A stretch of 64,000 bases of DNA from the NCBI GenBank assembly GCA_963678705.1, contig OY783219.1, positions 7,936,001 to 8,000,000 of the forward strand. Direction: 5' to 3'. Under the pieces are notes generated by a model. It saw only the letters and a program-made list of their open reading frames with translations, was not told the DNA's origin and searched no databases. Both the position numbers and the translations under genes were made by a program. This DNA comes from Panorpa germanica (Eukaryota > Arthropoda > Insecta > Mecoptera > Panorpidae). Positions 52,601-59,590 of this stretch are shown here, in pieces (within the stretch, counting starts at the first letter, position 1; each line of letters opens with the position of its first letter).

Positions 52601-54610
52601 TCTTAACATTACATAACATTTTTTAAATAACAAATAACTATTTTATGTTAGATAAACTTTAAATACACGTAAATGCATCTTTGTAAAATAATTACAGTCC
52701 AAATTTAATGTGGTCGATAAACAACGATTTTAACATTGTTTAGAATTTTCTTTTCTGAATACTATAACACAAATAACACTGGCAAAACGTTTTAAATCCC
52801 TGGCGAGGTATATAAACTTGTACATACATAAATTAAATGTAATAGTTTGAATTGTATTTTAAGTAAATTACTTTCAGTTTAGTAACAAGATATTGTTACT
52901 ATTTTTTCAAACTTTTTTTTATTAAAGTGATTAACGCAAAAGTCATAAAATTTTAATTAGACATAAAACGTAATTAACGTTGTCTGAATGCATTAGCTAT
53001 CTCTTTCCGACAAGATAATTAATAATTAGATTTAGCATACGATTCAGATATTACTTGAATCTGTGTTTGTACACATATTAAAAGTGTCACTGTAAAACTG
53101 ACTCACGTAATATTCAACATTTGTATCTATAAATAAATTTAGATACAGCTACAGAGTAATAGCTACGTATCTTGTTACCTAACATAACTGCCCGTACTAT
53201 ATACTACAGCACTGCGTTCAAAATATTAATCTATGATAACTGAATTAATATATTATTCATTTTAAATATATTTTTTTTAAATTCTTGTACAAGTTTTTGG
53301 AATACCCTATCACTATTCATTTTGGTGTATAAATAACACAACAAAGTTAACCACAAATTGCAGTAGCTGTTGGAATATTCAATGAAATAATTATTTGACT
53401 AACCACAAATACATCACTTCCGTGTTACACATATTAATAATAAAAAAATACATTGACTTTGACTTTACATGTGACTTTATAGCCTGTCAGACACTTTGTA
53501 GTCTGTCTGAGTATAGTCCGAAAGTTACAGCGTTTTCTTTTCGTAAAAAATGTTGCCCTCATTTTGCACTTCCTTTTAGCTCTACGTTATTTTAATCAAT
53601 GAAATACGAGATATCATTCACAAGACAACACAGATTTTGTAAATTAAAGCTAAGAAAAAAAGTGCAGAACGAGGGAAACTTTGCAAATAGTTGAAACCTT
53701 ACCCCACCCTCTTAAAGAAGCTGTCTCATAATCTAGGTTAACTATAACCTTCTTAGCGAAAGCTTGTTCTATGTCAACAGCCGCGTAAAATGAAAATAAT
53801 TGTTTTATTTGTAATATATTAATGCTAACAAACAAATCTGTAAAAAGCCGTTGACTTGACAAGTGCCGCGCGCATGCGTCAATTGCATTTGTAGCTAATT
53901 TCATAGAAAATTGTGACACGAGATATAAAAGTTCACTATTTTATGAGTTAGTTCCAGCATCGTCTAAGAGCAAGGTACATAGAAGCCGCGTTTATTGCTT
54001 TGATAGCAATATTTGTTTGAAGAATATATGATAAGCTACAGAGTCCTGTTTAATAGTTGAACAAAGTTAAGACGTACGGTAATTATATGCTATAAGTCAC
54101 ATCAGTAGATTATTATACATTTTGAAGGATCTAATTATTCTGAAAATTGACCGTTTCGGATTGTAGATAAAGTTCAATCTAAGTTCAAATCATTTGCAGA
54201 GAGAGCAATAGTGAGAAGGCATCTCTAAGCTCTTTCTCTTCAAGTGCACTATTCTCTTCGCAATAGCAACTCATTTGTATAACAACTCTGTATTTAAAAT
54301 TCACATATTTTTTTTTAGTACAGCTGCATGTCCGATCCGCCCCTGTTCTTATACACTTAACAGTTATACATATATCTAGATATGAATAAAACAAACTCAC
54401 CTAAAAGTTTCGACACGGCCCCTTGCTGTGTCAGCATATGCTGCGCCAAGTCGTACCCTCGAAGTCCAAAACGTGACAGTTCCAGAAGACGGTGTTGCGA
54501 GACAAGTGCTCCTAGTGAATGTGCAGAAGCACCAGAGTGACTCAAAGCCCCACCAAAGAGGCCTGAGGACGCCACTGAACCAGGAGATGGAACACTCGGC
54601 GATAGTGCAA
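13147..54610 (-). CDS. eyg: Eyegone-type Pax transcription factor (5' end missing)
   Basis: Sequence-specific nuclear transcription factor. In Drosophila, eyegone acts in eye-disc growth and head/thorax patterning. Five exons (54401-54610, 37241-37381, 14062-14358, 13773-13957, 13147-13662) join in frame through phase 1,1,1,0 introns to give 448 codons. Numbering from the first complete codon: a Ser/Gly/Leu-rich segment (1-50); a PAI remnant (about 50-80, [10 protein letters not shown] then [11 protein letters not shown]); a full RED domain (about 87-137, [20 protein letters not shown] ... [15 protein letters not shown]); a Gly/Pro-rich linker; a homeodomain (232-291) with Ser50 ([12 protein letters not shown]); and a C-terminus with repeated RL(S/T)P blocks and an acidic stretch. 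The near-absent PAI half plus [20 protein letters not shown] identifies eyegone/twin of eyegone rather than Pax6. The two paralogues cannot be separated here. The start codon is not in the exons seen. Confidence 0.96.
13663..13772 (-). other. eyg: eyg intron within the homeodomain (110 bp)
   Basis: Phase 0. Donor CAG|GTTGGT at 13773/13772 and acceptor CAG at 13665-13663. It splits the homeodomain between residues 46 and 47 (VQ | VW), the position of a widely shared intron in paired-class homeobox genes. Confidence 0.9.
13773..13957 (-). CDS. eyg: eyg exon: homeodomain helices 1-2
   Basis: 185 bp, phase 1 in and phase 0 out. It encodes [14 protein letters not shown] and then homeodomain positions 1-46: [20 protein letters not shown] (positions 1-20), then [20 protein letters not shown], then SEARVQ. 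The [14 protein letters not shown] stretch is characteristic of eyegone/twin of eyegone and differs from the THYPDVFARERLA of Pax6. Confidence 0.96.
13958..14061 (-). other. eyg: eyg intron (104 bp)
   Basis: Phase 1. Donor TTG|GTAAAT at 14062/14061 and acceptor TTAG at 13961-13958. Together with the next intron it is very short beside the 17-23 kb upstream introns. Confidence 0.9.
14062..14358 (-). CDS. eyg: eyg exon: end of RED domain and Gly/Pro linker
   Basis: 297 bp, phase 1 at both ends. It opens with [20 protein letters not shown], the third helix region of the RED subdomain, then [21 protein letters not shown] linker rich in Pro, Gly and Trp follows ([19 protein letters not shown]), then [20 protein letters not shown]. 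Frames read on the other strand (14188-14412) and in another minus frame (14065-14298) are shadows. Confidence 0.95.
14880..15030 (+). repeat. Diverged dispersed repeat, family D copy 1
   Basis: It shares GGAAATTGA(G/C)TC(C/T)TCTA, then AGATTGGTAATAACTA, then a TTTTA(C/T)C segment, GATATTGCAA and AAACTGTTT with 30440-30560 in the same order and spacing. No coding capacity; class unknown. Confidence 0.5.
16060..16340 (-). repeat. Probable minus-strand retroposon with poly(A)
   Basis: A run of more than 20 T at about 16062-16083 reads as a poly(A) tail on the minus strand. It is preceded on that strand by CAATAGGAGAAATA and a GC-richer body containing CTAGCACTTTTGCTAG. This is the layout of a SINE-like or truncated LINE insertion. 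I see no second copy in the window and no clear RNA polymerase III promoter, so the class and left boundary are uncertain. Confidence 0.35.
16809..17011. mobile_element. MITE family E, copy 1 (35-bp TIRs)
   Basis: The left terminus AATTACGAGAGTTTAGCGGC at 16809 continues with GACTCATACTTAAAA. It is inverse-complementary to the right terminus ending at 17011 (TTTTAAGTATGAGTTGCGGC then CAAACTCTCGTAATT), with about four mismatches over 35 bp. The interior matches the copy at 17.86-18.05 kb in inverted orientation (CACTGACTCACTTATTTTTC, AAAATTCATTATCGTAT). No coding sequence. Confidence 0.8.
17861..18049. mobile_element. MITE family E, copy 2 (inverted interior)
   Basis: Termini CGATAGTTCGACGGCGACTT and its inverse complement ending GCCGAACTATCG at 18049. 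The interior reads ATACGATAATGAATTTTATC then AAAATAAGTGAGTCAGTGCT, the inverse of copy 1. The two copies lie about 850 bp apart as an inverted pair. Confidence 0.8.
18480..18560 (-). repeat. Possible family C 5' fragment
   Basis: The pyrimidine-rich segment TCTCTATTTCCACCATCATC resembles 5445-5470 (TTTCTATTTCCGTCATCCAC) and the inverse of 32749-32772. It is probably an old piece of the upstream part of family C. Weak on its own. Confidence 0.3.
20168..20690 (-). mobile_element. Non-LTR retrotransposon 3' end (family A), copy 1
   Basis: A 5'-truncated LINE on the minus strand. The frame 20639-20439 encodes [20 protein letters not shown] then [20 protein letters not shown] and ends in DDRC followed by a stop where other copies read [16 protein letters not shown]. 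This is the C-terminal region with a Cys/His knuckle found after reverse transcriptase in CR1/Jockey/I-type elements. The 3' end on this strand is GTCAAGGCAAATAAGTAAAT. The element is dead: stop codons are present and the reverse transcriptase domain is missing. Confidence 0.8.
20880..21130. repeat. Old repeat with GCTAGCAAGTGTAAAA motif
   Basis: The block AATTAGCTTGTGGAAAGCTA then GCAAGTGTAAAAGTTGAC resembles 59988-60025 on the same strand and 3085-3145 inverted. Too diverged to define ends. The minus-strand open frame here shows no protein motif. Confidence 0.3.
21463..22183. mobile_element. DNA transposon-like element with long TIRs and poly(G) blocks
   Basis: The 715-bp body (21466-22180) has termini GGGGGCGTCCATAAATTACG then TGAG that are perfect inverted repeats for 24 bases. 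TTA flanks both sides (21463-21465 and 22181-22183), so a 3-bp target duplication is likely. Just inside each end lie G-rich (left) and mirrored G-rich blocks with ATCTCA/TGAGAT motifs. Inverted termini beginning G(n)CGTCCATAAATTACG are widespread in arthropod non-autonomous DNA elements. No transposase is present. The interior holds a GC-rich satellite-like insert. Confidence 0.85.
21649..21917 (+). repeat. Diverged tandem units inside the TIR element
   Basis: The GC content rises sharply. Two units of roughly 105 and 140 bp share GCGAATTT, then an ACTAC segment, CCTATCCGAACC, TAAATG and a junction motif CTCAG(A/T)(C/A)TG. A third partial unit begins at about 21896 (CTCAGACTGGAGG). The 95-codon open frame over this block reflects the GC content and shows no protein family. 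Confidence 0.6.
22184..23168. other. Intronic DNA, no gene seen
   Basis: AT-rich, with two GC-richer spots (22340-22365, ATCCCGGGGTGAGCCCCC; 22512-22560, GGGGCCCCATCACGGTAGAA). Neither is repeated within the window as far as I can see. Confidence 0.4.
23169..23543 (-). mobile_element. CCCAGTAAAC MITE, long diverged copy
   Basis: Terminus CCCAGTAAACAATTTGGTGA on the left and TACTCCAAAATGTTTACTGG plus G on the right, in the inverted orientation. The dinucleotide AT flanks both ends. At 375 bp it is longer than the 220-255 bp of the other copies and the interior is only loosely related, with a duplicated TTTGGTGAAGT near the left end. It may be a different subfamily or a less deleted relative. 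Confidence 0.65.
23685..23965 (+). repeat. Dispersed arthropod repeat of the GACCCGACAGACGTTGT type
   Basis: It begins near GTTGACCCGACAGACGTTGT and ends with AAATTGGTTCAGTCGTTCTC, then a TTATATATAAAGAAG segment. This start/end combination is a widely dispersed, short non-coding repeat in insect genomes, related to the copy at 37.63-37.97 kb. I leave the class open. Confidence 0.6.
24040..24130 (+). repeat. Short tandem duplication
   Basis: CGCAAAAAACACGTTACATT then TACTTAGAAAA occurs twice in succession, with a partial extra ACGTAACATTTACTTAG between. It is a local duplication of about 45 bp. Confidence 0.7.
25600..25930 (+). pseudogene. Retrotransposon C-terminal remnant (RTE-like)
   Basis: From 25802 one frame reads [20 protein letters not shown], then [20 protein letters not shown], then KALH, running directly into a MITE at 25931. 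The pattern W-(K/R)-x(2)-A-x-(N/D)-R-x-x-W-x-x-L near the C-terminus is typical of RTE-type non-LTR retrotransposons. Upstream the sequence is out of frame or unrelated, and no reverse transcriptase motif is visible. The MITE insertion cuts off the original end. Confidence 0.4.
25931..26148 (-). mobile_element. CCCAGTAAAC MITE, copy 3
   Basis: 218 bp, inverted orientation, with intact termini CCCAGTAAACAATTTGG and CCAAAATGTTTACTGGG (here ACAAAATGTTTACTGGG). CA flanks both sides, giving a 2-bp target duplication. It is inserted at the end of a retrotransposon fragment. The internal frame is broken. Confidence 0.85.
27097..27522. mobile_element. Non-autonomous DNA element with 25-bp TIRs
   Basis: The left end CCGGTTTCACACCAGAGAGA then CAGTT is inverse-complementary to the right end AACTGTCTCTCTCGTGTGAA then ACCAG, with two mismatches. 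The interior of about 375 bp is rich in runs of AAACA/TGTTT and CTGTTTTT, with further internal inverted matches. No transposase. A target duplication is not clear. Confidence 0.75.
28190..29235. other. Repeat-like non-coding block in intron, no gene seen
   Basis: The segment TTTCATGAAATTCGGACCAT then TACTTTTCGAGATACAGCG at 28320-28360 has the style of dispersed insect repeats. So does the pyrimidine-rich 28560-28880 with its CCCC interruptions (TGCCCTCGTGCCCCCAAATA). The 88-codon frame at 28962-29228 has no motif. No second copy is in the window, so I cannot set boundaries. Confidence 0.3.
30440..30570 (+). repeat. Diverged dispersed repeat, family D copy 2
   Basis: Partner of 14880-15030: GGAAATTGACTCTTCTAACA, GATTGATAATAACTACTTTT, then a GAATATATTGCAA and AAACAGTTT. 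Same order and spacing. Confidence 0.5.
31098..31350 (-). mobile_element. CCCAGTAAAC MITE, near-complete copy 4
   Basis: 253 bp, inverted, with both termini present (one mismatch on the left, CGCAGTAAAC) and CT on both sides as a 2-bp target duplication. On the minus strand a frame of 63 codons from 31337 to 31146 stays open across almost the whole element ([20 protein letters not shown]...), as it does in the copy at 50.8 kb. Confidence 0.85.
31351..32580. other. Intronic DNA, no gene seen
   Basis: AT-rich unique-looking sequence. Open frames on both strands at 32140-32457 overlap each other and have no recognisable motif. Confidence 0.4.
32581..33201 (+). repeat. Retroposon family C, longest copy
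   Basis: About 620 bp. It contains GGACAATAAATAAGCTCGTA, GAGGAAACAG, CAGTCCAGAAAAATAGAGGA, GAGGTGGATGACGGAGATAG, GAGTGTTTATGCCTGTAATA and the shared end AAAGCCGAAAGGCACACAAT with a TAATA tail. It links the short copy at 6.8 kb with the truncated copies at 10.05 and 43.3 kb, since it carries both of their parts. An AGAAATAGTAAAG(A/T)(A/T)AGAG unit is repeated at 32790-32845. Confidence 0.8.
35284..35703 (+). mobile_element. Non-LTR retrotransposon 3' end (family A), copy 2
   Basis: The best-preserved copy. One frame from about 35290 reads [20 protein letters not shown]-type sequence (shown here as [18 protein letters not shown]), then [40 protein letters not shown] and [12 protein letters not shown] before a stop at about 35503. 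The C-x-C-G-x(4)-L-x-H-I-x(3)-C motif is the C-terminal zinc knuckle of CR1/Jockey/I-type reverse transcriptase proteins. It ends with GTCAAGGCAAATAAATGAAT and an A/T-rich tail. 5'-truncated. Confidence 0.85.
36140..36745 (+). repeat. Retroposon family C, variant subfamily copy
   Basis: It shares AATAAATAAGCTGGTGGAGA, GAGGAAACAGGTAAACTTCA, GAGGGTCAAGAGAAGAAGAA and the end GTAAAGCCGAAAGGCACACA with the family. It also has the AATAAATTAAGTTTAGTTTT expansion and GAATGAAATGTATTAAGAAA segment of the inverted copy at 5.1 kb. The GGGTCAAGAGAAGAAGAAGC block is present twice (36417 and 36511), a local duplication. Confidence 0.8.
37241..37381 (-). CDS. eyg: eyg exon: PAI remnant and first half of RED domain
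   Basis: 141 bp, phase 1 at both ends, between acceptor AACAG (37386-37382) and donor G|GTGAGT. It encodes [20 protein letters not shown], then [20 protein letters not shown], then [17 protein letters not shown] is the linker between paired subdomains, and [12 protein letters not shown] is the hallmark RED helix. No frame damage. Confidence 0.97.
37630..37975 (+). repeat. Dispersed arthropod repeat of the CTAGCTGTCCCGGC type
   Basis: It starts ACTAGCTGTCCCGGCCACGC and ends with AAAATCGGTTAAGTAGTTTA, then GGAGTCCATCGCGGA and a TTATATATATTAAGAT-like end. It belongs to the same broad class as the repeat at 23.69 kb. Inside, a TATTTACTCAATCTAGTCAA unit occurs twice (37681 and 37729). Non-coding. 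Confidence 0.7.
37984..38393 (+). mobile_element. Jockey-like retrotransposon, 3' end
   Basis: A 5'-truncated non-LTR element lying immediately beside another repeat. It carries the C-terminal coding fragment (38017-38259) and about 130 bp of 3'UTR (CTACCACACCGTGTAATTAT, GTAAGCTACTAGATAAGTAT) ending in an A-rich tail. The reverse transcriptase and endonuclease domains are missing. Confidence 0.8.
38017..38259 (+). pseudogene. Jockey-like reverse transcriptase C-terminal fragment
   Basis: 81 codons reading [20 protein letters not shown], then [22 protein letters not shown], an in-frame TAA at 38143-38145, then [20 protein letters not shown] and [17 protein letters not shown] before the final stop. 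The [27 protein letters not shown] pattern is the standard C-terminus of Jockey-clade reverse transcriptase proteins. The single internal stop shows that it is dead but fairly young. Confidence 0.85.
38872..39057 (+). other. GC-rich exon-like island, unassigned
   Basis: This is a 61-codon open frame in a markedly GC-richer block than its surroundings. The second half reads [20 protein letters not shown] then [11 protein letters not shown], followed by CAACAG|GTGTAG, an acceptable splice donor. An in-frame ATG at 38995 ([15 protein letters not shown]...) could start translation. It could be a first coding exon of a plus-strand gene nested in the eyg intron, a retrocopy piece, or chance. I recognise no family. 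Confidence 0.3.
40740..40935 (+). repeat. Retroposon family C, truncated copy
   Basis: It contains GGTCAAGAGAAGAACAAGCA, AAAGTCTAGAATTGTTTAAG and TGTAGAGCCGAAAAGCACAT with an AATTAATATAATAATAA tail. It is preceded by a run of G (40756-40766). Short and somewhat diverged. Confidence 0.7.
42780..42970 (+). repeat. Possible diverged family C copy
   Basis: A purine-rich block (GAAGATAGAGTGAAGGAGCG, GGAATGAAGGAAGAGAGAGA) with AAATGAAATGTAGTTAATCA near its end. It resembles family C in composition and in short words but lacks the GCCGAAAGGC terminus. Confidence 0.3.
43296..43695 (+). repeat. Retroposon family C, truncated copy
   Basis: About 400 bp and nearly identical to the 3' two-thirds of the copies at 10.05 and 32.6 kb, from GAGAAATAGTAAAGTAAGAG to AAAGCCGAAAGGCACACAAT with TAATA tail. 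The frame [20 protein letters not shown] on the plus strand is preserved here and at 10.1 kb. Confidence 0.8.
45146..45372 (+). mobile_element. CCCAGTAAAC MITE, truncated copy 5
   Basis: The interior matches well (CACTTTGCCATCATATTGAA, GATAAAGTTGATGCGAACTA, AACGTCACAAAACAGGAC) but both termini are eroded or missing. A one-base-scale change near 45182 puts the internal frame out of register. Confidence 0.8.
46515..46614 (+). pseudogene. Retrotransposon C-terminal remnant
   Basis: One frame reads [20 protein letters not shown] then [10 protein letters not shown] and a stop. The basic P-x-x-RW-x-(D/G)-(Q/D)-(V/I) pattern close to a stop is common at the end of non-LTR reverse transcriptase proteins. 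Short and without a second copy here, so tentative. Confidence 0.35.
48590..48795 (+). repeat. Interspersed repeat family B, copy 3
   Basis: Shares GCAGATATTTGAAAACAGGG, GACTTTATCAATAAAACTTA, a TATTTTAAGTGC segment and TTGATGCACTTAACTAAATA with the other copies, and ends in an A-rich run. Confidence 0.7.
48932..49300 (-). mobile_element. Non-LTR retrotransposon 3' end (family A), copy 3
   Basis: Minus-strand copy homologous to 35284-35703. The inverse reads [40 protein letters not shown], then [20 protein letters not shown]-like sequence. About 8 bp of the 3' region is deleted relative to the 20.2 kb copy. It ends at the GTCAAGGCCAATAAATAAAC tail and is 5'-truncated at the same NESR point as copy 2. 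Confidence 0.85.
50814..51034 (+). mobile_element. CCCAGTAAAC MITE, copy 6 with open frame
   Basis: 221 bp. The left terminus CCCAGTAAACATTTTGGAGT is intact; the right terminus ends ACTTCACCAAATTGTTACAA then CGGG. The frame from 50827 ([20 protein letters not shown]...) is open across the whole element into the flank. The TAGTGATAGAAACGTCACAA segment present in other copies is deleted, which removes the usual stop. Confidence 0.85.
51235..51475 (+). repeat. Diverged dispersed repeat matching 7.83-8.08 kb
   Basis: TCCATCAAATTTTATATTAT, TTACTTATTTATTCTGTGAC, AGTAAAACTGAAATTCAAAT, TATAGCTATAACTT and GAGCGACCTTAAAA occur in the same order as in the earlier copy. Non-coding; class unknown. Confidence 0.45.
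54401..54610 (-). CDS. eyg: eyg exon: N-terminal segment leading into PAI remnant
   Basis: 210 bp, phase 1 at both ends. The acceptor GTTTCAG ends at 54611 and the donor is G|GTGAGT. It encodes [60 protein letters not shown] and [29 protein letters not shown] is a conserved eyegone signature. [10 protein letters not shown] matches the last helix of the PAI subdomain, all that remains of it. No in-frame ATG precedes the signature within the exon, and the incoming phase requires an upstream exon. Confidence 0.95.
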
Positions 54611-57600
54611 CTGAAACCAAAATTATATCAATTAAAAATTTGCAAAATTTAGAAAGCTTTCTAAAAAGCTCTCGTGAAATCTAATAATATATGTATATAT
54701 ATATTTAAATGTTAATTATTTAATAATATATTCCCCTACTAATGTTTTTTAATACATAAGATTTACCGTTTAAGATAAGACTACATAATTAGCACATTTT
54801 AAAATAATCTTGCATGTTAATTACACATATTTTAATATATTTATAACATATTTACGTTATCAGGAGATCAGAATTATGTGTCCGCAACATAAAACAAATG
54901 TGTGAACATAAATATGTTCCGTTTTTATCTTCTTCATTTAAAATATAATAAACCATTTCTTAAACATGATATTTTAATTAAATGTACAGTTAATGTGTAG
55001 AAATAATTGGTGTTCAATAAAAAGTCAAAATATTCAATTAGAATCTGATATGCGAAAACATTTGCATCTTAATTGGGTAGGTCCTTTCACGCAATTTAAT
55101 ATACTATTTATTCCCCCACCACAATAAAATACAAGTAATTGTCAAGTAACAGCAGAACACCTAGTGATATATTGCAAAATATATGTAGCTATCCGAGAAA
55201 AAGACACGACAAATAATTTGGAGAATTGCAAGACTATTAGAGTTTCAAAATCAGACGTACTTTAGTAACAAATTATATTATTAATTGTTAGTTAATGAAG
55301 TATTAATTTCTTCTTCATGTAATTTTACCAATTCATATCAATCACTATAATAACCAAACAAGTAAAGAGGAACGCTCTTTTCATAGTTTTTGATTTTTGG
55401 TCCTTTGTGTGTGTTTTTATATCTTATTGATCAGGACAACTGTTGTAGCATATTCTAACTATATTATGACGTTGTGTTTCTTTTGTCAGATGGCTACATA
55501 TATTTAGGAATATATTAACAAATGCATTATTATTTAAGCCGGCGTCAAGCGATGCTATGAACACCTTCCAACACACGTTATACACTGCTGCACGAATCGT
55601 CCAACAAAGGAAGGTTTTACACTTGAAAGTTTCTTTATTTACTTGAAAGTTTTTGTTAAACAGTGTCAGTGTCAATAATATCAACAAATAAATAAAATAA
55701 ATAAATCATTCGGATCAAACATTCGTTCCACCGTTTGGAATAAATGTATACTCGTATTTATCAAATTTATATATATTCGCAACGTTTAGATTAGATAACG
55801 TTGAAAGAGGAAGCAGGTATTGGGGAAAAGTGTAGGAGAAATCATACAGGTTATGTGCGAAGGAGGAGGAGAAATTAGAGCGCATTAAGAGAAGGTGGAA
55901 AGTGATGTAAGTCTATAGGAGATATTGCAAGCAAAAAGACAAAGAAGCGAATAGATTTCGAAAGTGAACAGAAAGATGACAAACTAGAAGAAGACATACT
56001 TTAAGTAAACGAATATGTCTTCAGAAATACAATAAAATACAATATATCGTATAATCAATTGAATGTACAACTACTAAACCTAAGAAAACGTAGCGCTGAT
56101 CAGGAATTCGAACCCAAAGAAACAACTGTCTCGCATCGCGCATCTACGCTCTCGACCACTACATTCTCTTTCATACCAATACCAATAAATATGACACTAT
56201 TTACAATCTAAACATAAAACAGAAAAAACCAAACCAAGAATTTCTATTGTTGTCTTACAGGTTGAATCAAATTGATTATTAATTAAGGTGTACAATACAA
56301 TAGACGACATTTAATTTTAATTTAACAAAATGTTTAATGATTTAGTTAATTAAATTTAAACAATAGCTCACAGGTTATGCGACAACAACACCTACGATTA
56401 TTTTTATTCAATGTGACGAATTTTTTTTAACATTTTGTTTTAGTTTATTATGTCATTAAAAAGTTACATCGCATTTTAGTTACAATCCAAACTAAAATTG
56501 CTTGACATTCAGTGTTACAGTTCGATAGTTTCTCAATAGTCAAGTTATTCCCCAAAACCCCATTTAAATATACGTACGGGGCATAATTATTTGCAATAGA
56601 ACATGAAACATTTTTTTTAGTAGAAAAATATAAGAATGAAGGCACACTGCAGACAGGACTGTATGGATAATCCATCTGTTATTACACACATTAAAAAAAT
56701 TTTACTTGGACTAAAGCCCTACAAGGTCCTCATGAAACAGTTGCGTTGCTTTCCCTACCAGAGCCGAACAAAATCTAGGGTAACATTCAACGCGGTGAGA
56801 TTGATACCTTGTGATAAGATATTTCACAGATAAAATAATTAGCGCTGTCTTTGGAAATGATTTTATCAATGCCAAGTCTATCTTTCAACAATTCAGTATT
56901 CATCTAGTCAACAACTAGTCTACAAACAACTTATTAGCTCTCTTTGTAACTTAGCTCATTCATATAAGACTTCCGGGTTTTCCACATCCTGTCAGAACCT
57001 TAATTGAACCTTAGTTGTAATAATAAACAAATTATCATGAAATTTAGCTTTGTTTGTAGACAATAAACACTATATATCAATGTTTTACCGGTTTAGGTTA
57101 GATCAGACAATAATGGGGTTTCAGTTAGGTTTTATTTCATGTTTTATAATAGGTGATTGACTAACTGTACAGGCGCTACATAAGCCATGTTAATTTCATT
57201 TGTTAGATGCATTTCAATTTGCATATACTCGTATGTGCATAATAAATATGCATACACAAAGTAAACTCGAATTCTGTTTTAAAAATTGCAAACATCCGGT
57301 ATCACAGCACAAGTACAGTAAGGAGAATAAGTTAGAAGCTTTGAAATTGTTATATTATTTGTAAGGTAATATCTAGCTAGAAAATTGCCTTAATTAAAGT
57401 GTTAGATTGCGTAATATTTTCTACCTGAGTAATTTGTCATCACACTTTCATATTATTTACAAATTTTCTCATTATTAGTAATGTAAGAGCAAAATATTGC
57501 TAGCAGTCCTTTAAAAAGTTATGTTGGAAAAAAGTTGTATCAAGAAAACTGGATTATTTTTGGAAGAAATCCTATTTAGGTGCATCAAACCATTTGCGAA

Positions 57601-59396
57601 GGTATTGCAGTTGATCTAGTTTTCAAATTAGTTACAATTTCTTGAGGGACAATTTGTTTCAATTGCTTGCACCTTACATTACTTTCACATTTCATTTCTA
57701 AATTCAACAAAGCTTAAATATTAAATTCATTCTTTTCGTTTCAATGTTCTTTACCCATCTTATCCTGCTTGTTACTTCCGTCTTCCATCTTCCAGAGTTG
57801 ATCCTCATGTGTTCCTATATATCCTACAATCTGTCTCTTCATTCCTTTTCAATATATAATTCTCCTTTCTTCGTGTCATACCTTTAAAAAGCGATCATTA
57901 GAATTTCTTTACTTCCCTTTTACCTAGGTTTTCGTCCTTCGTTTGTATCTCTTCGTTTGTATCTTCTTCTTCCTCTACCCTGCTCTTCTCTTATTATTCC
58001 CTATCTTGCTATTAGTTGGGATATCATTTCGTATTTTTGTATTTAATAAATTTCTTTTCCATTGTGAAAATGGAAATGTTATTTGGTGAAGACAAACTTT
58101 CTGTTTTGATGAGGAAATAGCTATAGAGATACATCTTCCTAATTACCTATTACGTATCATTTTTTTGGTTTAATATGATGTAAAGTTATCTGCTGACATA
58201 AAGGTGTATTTTCTAACGTTAATAAAGCTTCACGAGTCAAAATTTTAGACCTATCCTGATCCTATAATGGATTTTTGCTCCTCTTTTCATACTAAACACA
58301 GTAAAGTGAACCTCGTCTCAACCTAAACATTATTATATGACCCTCGCATCATTCTAAATGAAAATTCATGATCCTCGTCCTATTTTAACTGAAACTTTGT
58401 GAACCTCACTTGAACCTCTTTATATAACGTTACATTTTAAATTAATACACCTATGTTAGTAAAAGCAAGTTAAACTTCAAATAAGTTTACGTTTCGTGCT
58501 CGATTGAAGTATTATTGTTTAGTCATCTCAAAAAATCGCGTTATATAAAGCATTAGATGTAATATCTTTAGCGCGTTGTACGAATTCACAATAGTTTACT
58601 ATATCATTAAAATAAGTATGTAATTTCATGTTCAAAGTAGTTTTCATGCTTCAAACCACTTACCAACTAATTTTTATAACAAAACGTTGCAATTTCTAAT
58701 TCGTGTAATTTACCAACCAAGTTTTATATCAAATGACATTTAGTTGGTTTGAAGGTTAATCGGTCAATTATAAATACGTCAAGTAAACTAAGAACGAGCA
58801 CCATCTATTGAGTATGAGTGTACATAATGTGCGCATGCTCAACAAGAATGTTCTTAATGTAATTTTAATGACAGTTATATATTTAAGGAAGGTAAAGATA
58901 ACCTGTTCACGTATGTAGTCGTACGATAAAGTCATTTTAATTTAGTCTATATCATTACGTTTATGTCATTTGCTTCATACATCTGTAATGTGTGTTATTT
59001 CGCAAAATAATTATACCTCAAAAATAATGTAATGAAATATATATACGTACACATATACAGACACGTTAACGAGAATGTGATATTAAAAATACATGTCCAC
59101 TGGTTTAAAGATAACCGTAGTATTGTTAGAAGATGATTAATTATTAATATGGAATTGCTCAAATTGTTTACACGTAAGGTATTGCTACATATCAGTAAAA
59201 ACAAAATTAGGTTATCAAATTGGTTTCGAAATGCGTGTTTTAATAAATTATACTCAATTTCCTGGTAGCTATTTCAAGAATATACATCAATCTATAATAA
59301 TTTGATAGTTTCCTTATCCTTGTATTATATAAAATAGTTTACGGTATACTATATTATTTCAAATCGAATTCATGGTGATTTCAATTAACGCCATCT

Positions 59397-59590
59397 TTTT
59401 TTAATATTTATTTTACTTTATCAACTTTCGATAGCAAAACAACATATACATTTCCAATACATAATTTACAACTTATAGACACGAGTATAGGTACTTAAAA
59501 TAAAGAGATTAAATTAGTTTTATTGATAAAGTCAATAAGGTTTTTCAGACTTTCCCTGCTTTCAAATATCTGTCTATTACAGTCTTATCT
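59397..59590 (-). repeat. Interspersed repeat family B, copy 4 (inverted)
   Basis: The inverse of the landmarks: TTTTTTAATATTTATTTTAC at the left, AACTTATAGACACGAGTATA, TTTTATTGATAAAGTCAATA and CAGACTTTCCCTGCTTTCAA. This is the only minus-strand copy of the family in the window. Confidence 0.7.

Larger units (their letters stand above)
37382..54400 (-). other. eyg: Large eyg intron (17.0 kb)
   Basis: Phase 1, with donor TTTTAG|GTGAGT at 54401/54400 and acceptor AACAG at 37386-37382. It contains dispersed repeats, a Jockey-like fragment, MITEs and retroposons annotated separately, and a GC-rich exon-like island at 38.87-39.06 kb. AT-rich stretches without features are 39.1-40.7, 40.9-42.7, 43.7-45.1, 46.6-48.5, 49.3-50.8 and 51.5-54.4 kb. 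The perfect palindrome GGTCACGTGACC lies at 50640-50651. Confidence 0.85.

Noticed and set aside
54428-54652. Plus-strand frame over the eyg N-terminal exon
   Set aside because: Antisense shadow of a conserved coding exon.
56636-56833. Plus-strand 65-codon frame MKAHCRQDCMDNPS
   Set aside because: No recognisable family and no supporting splice or promoter signal; probably chance.
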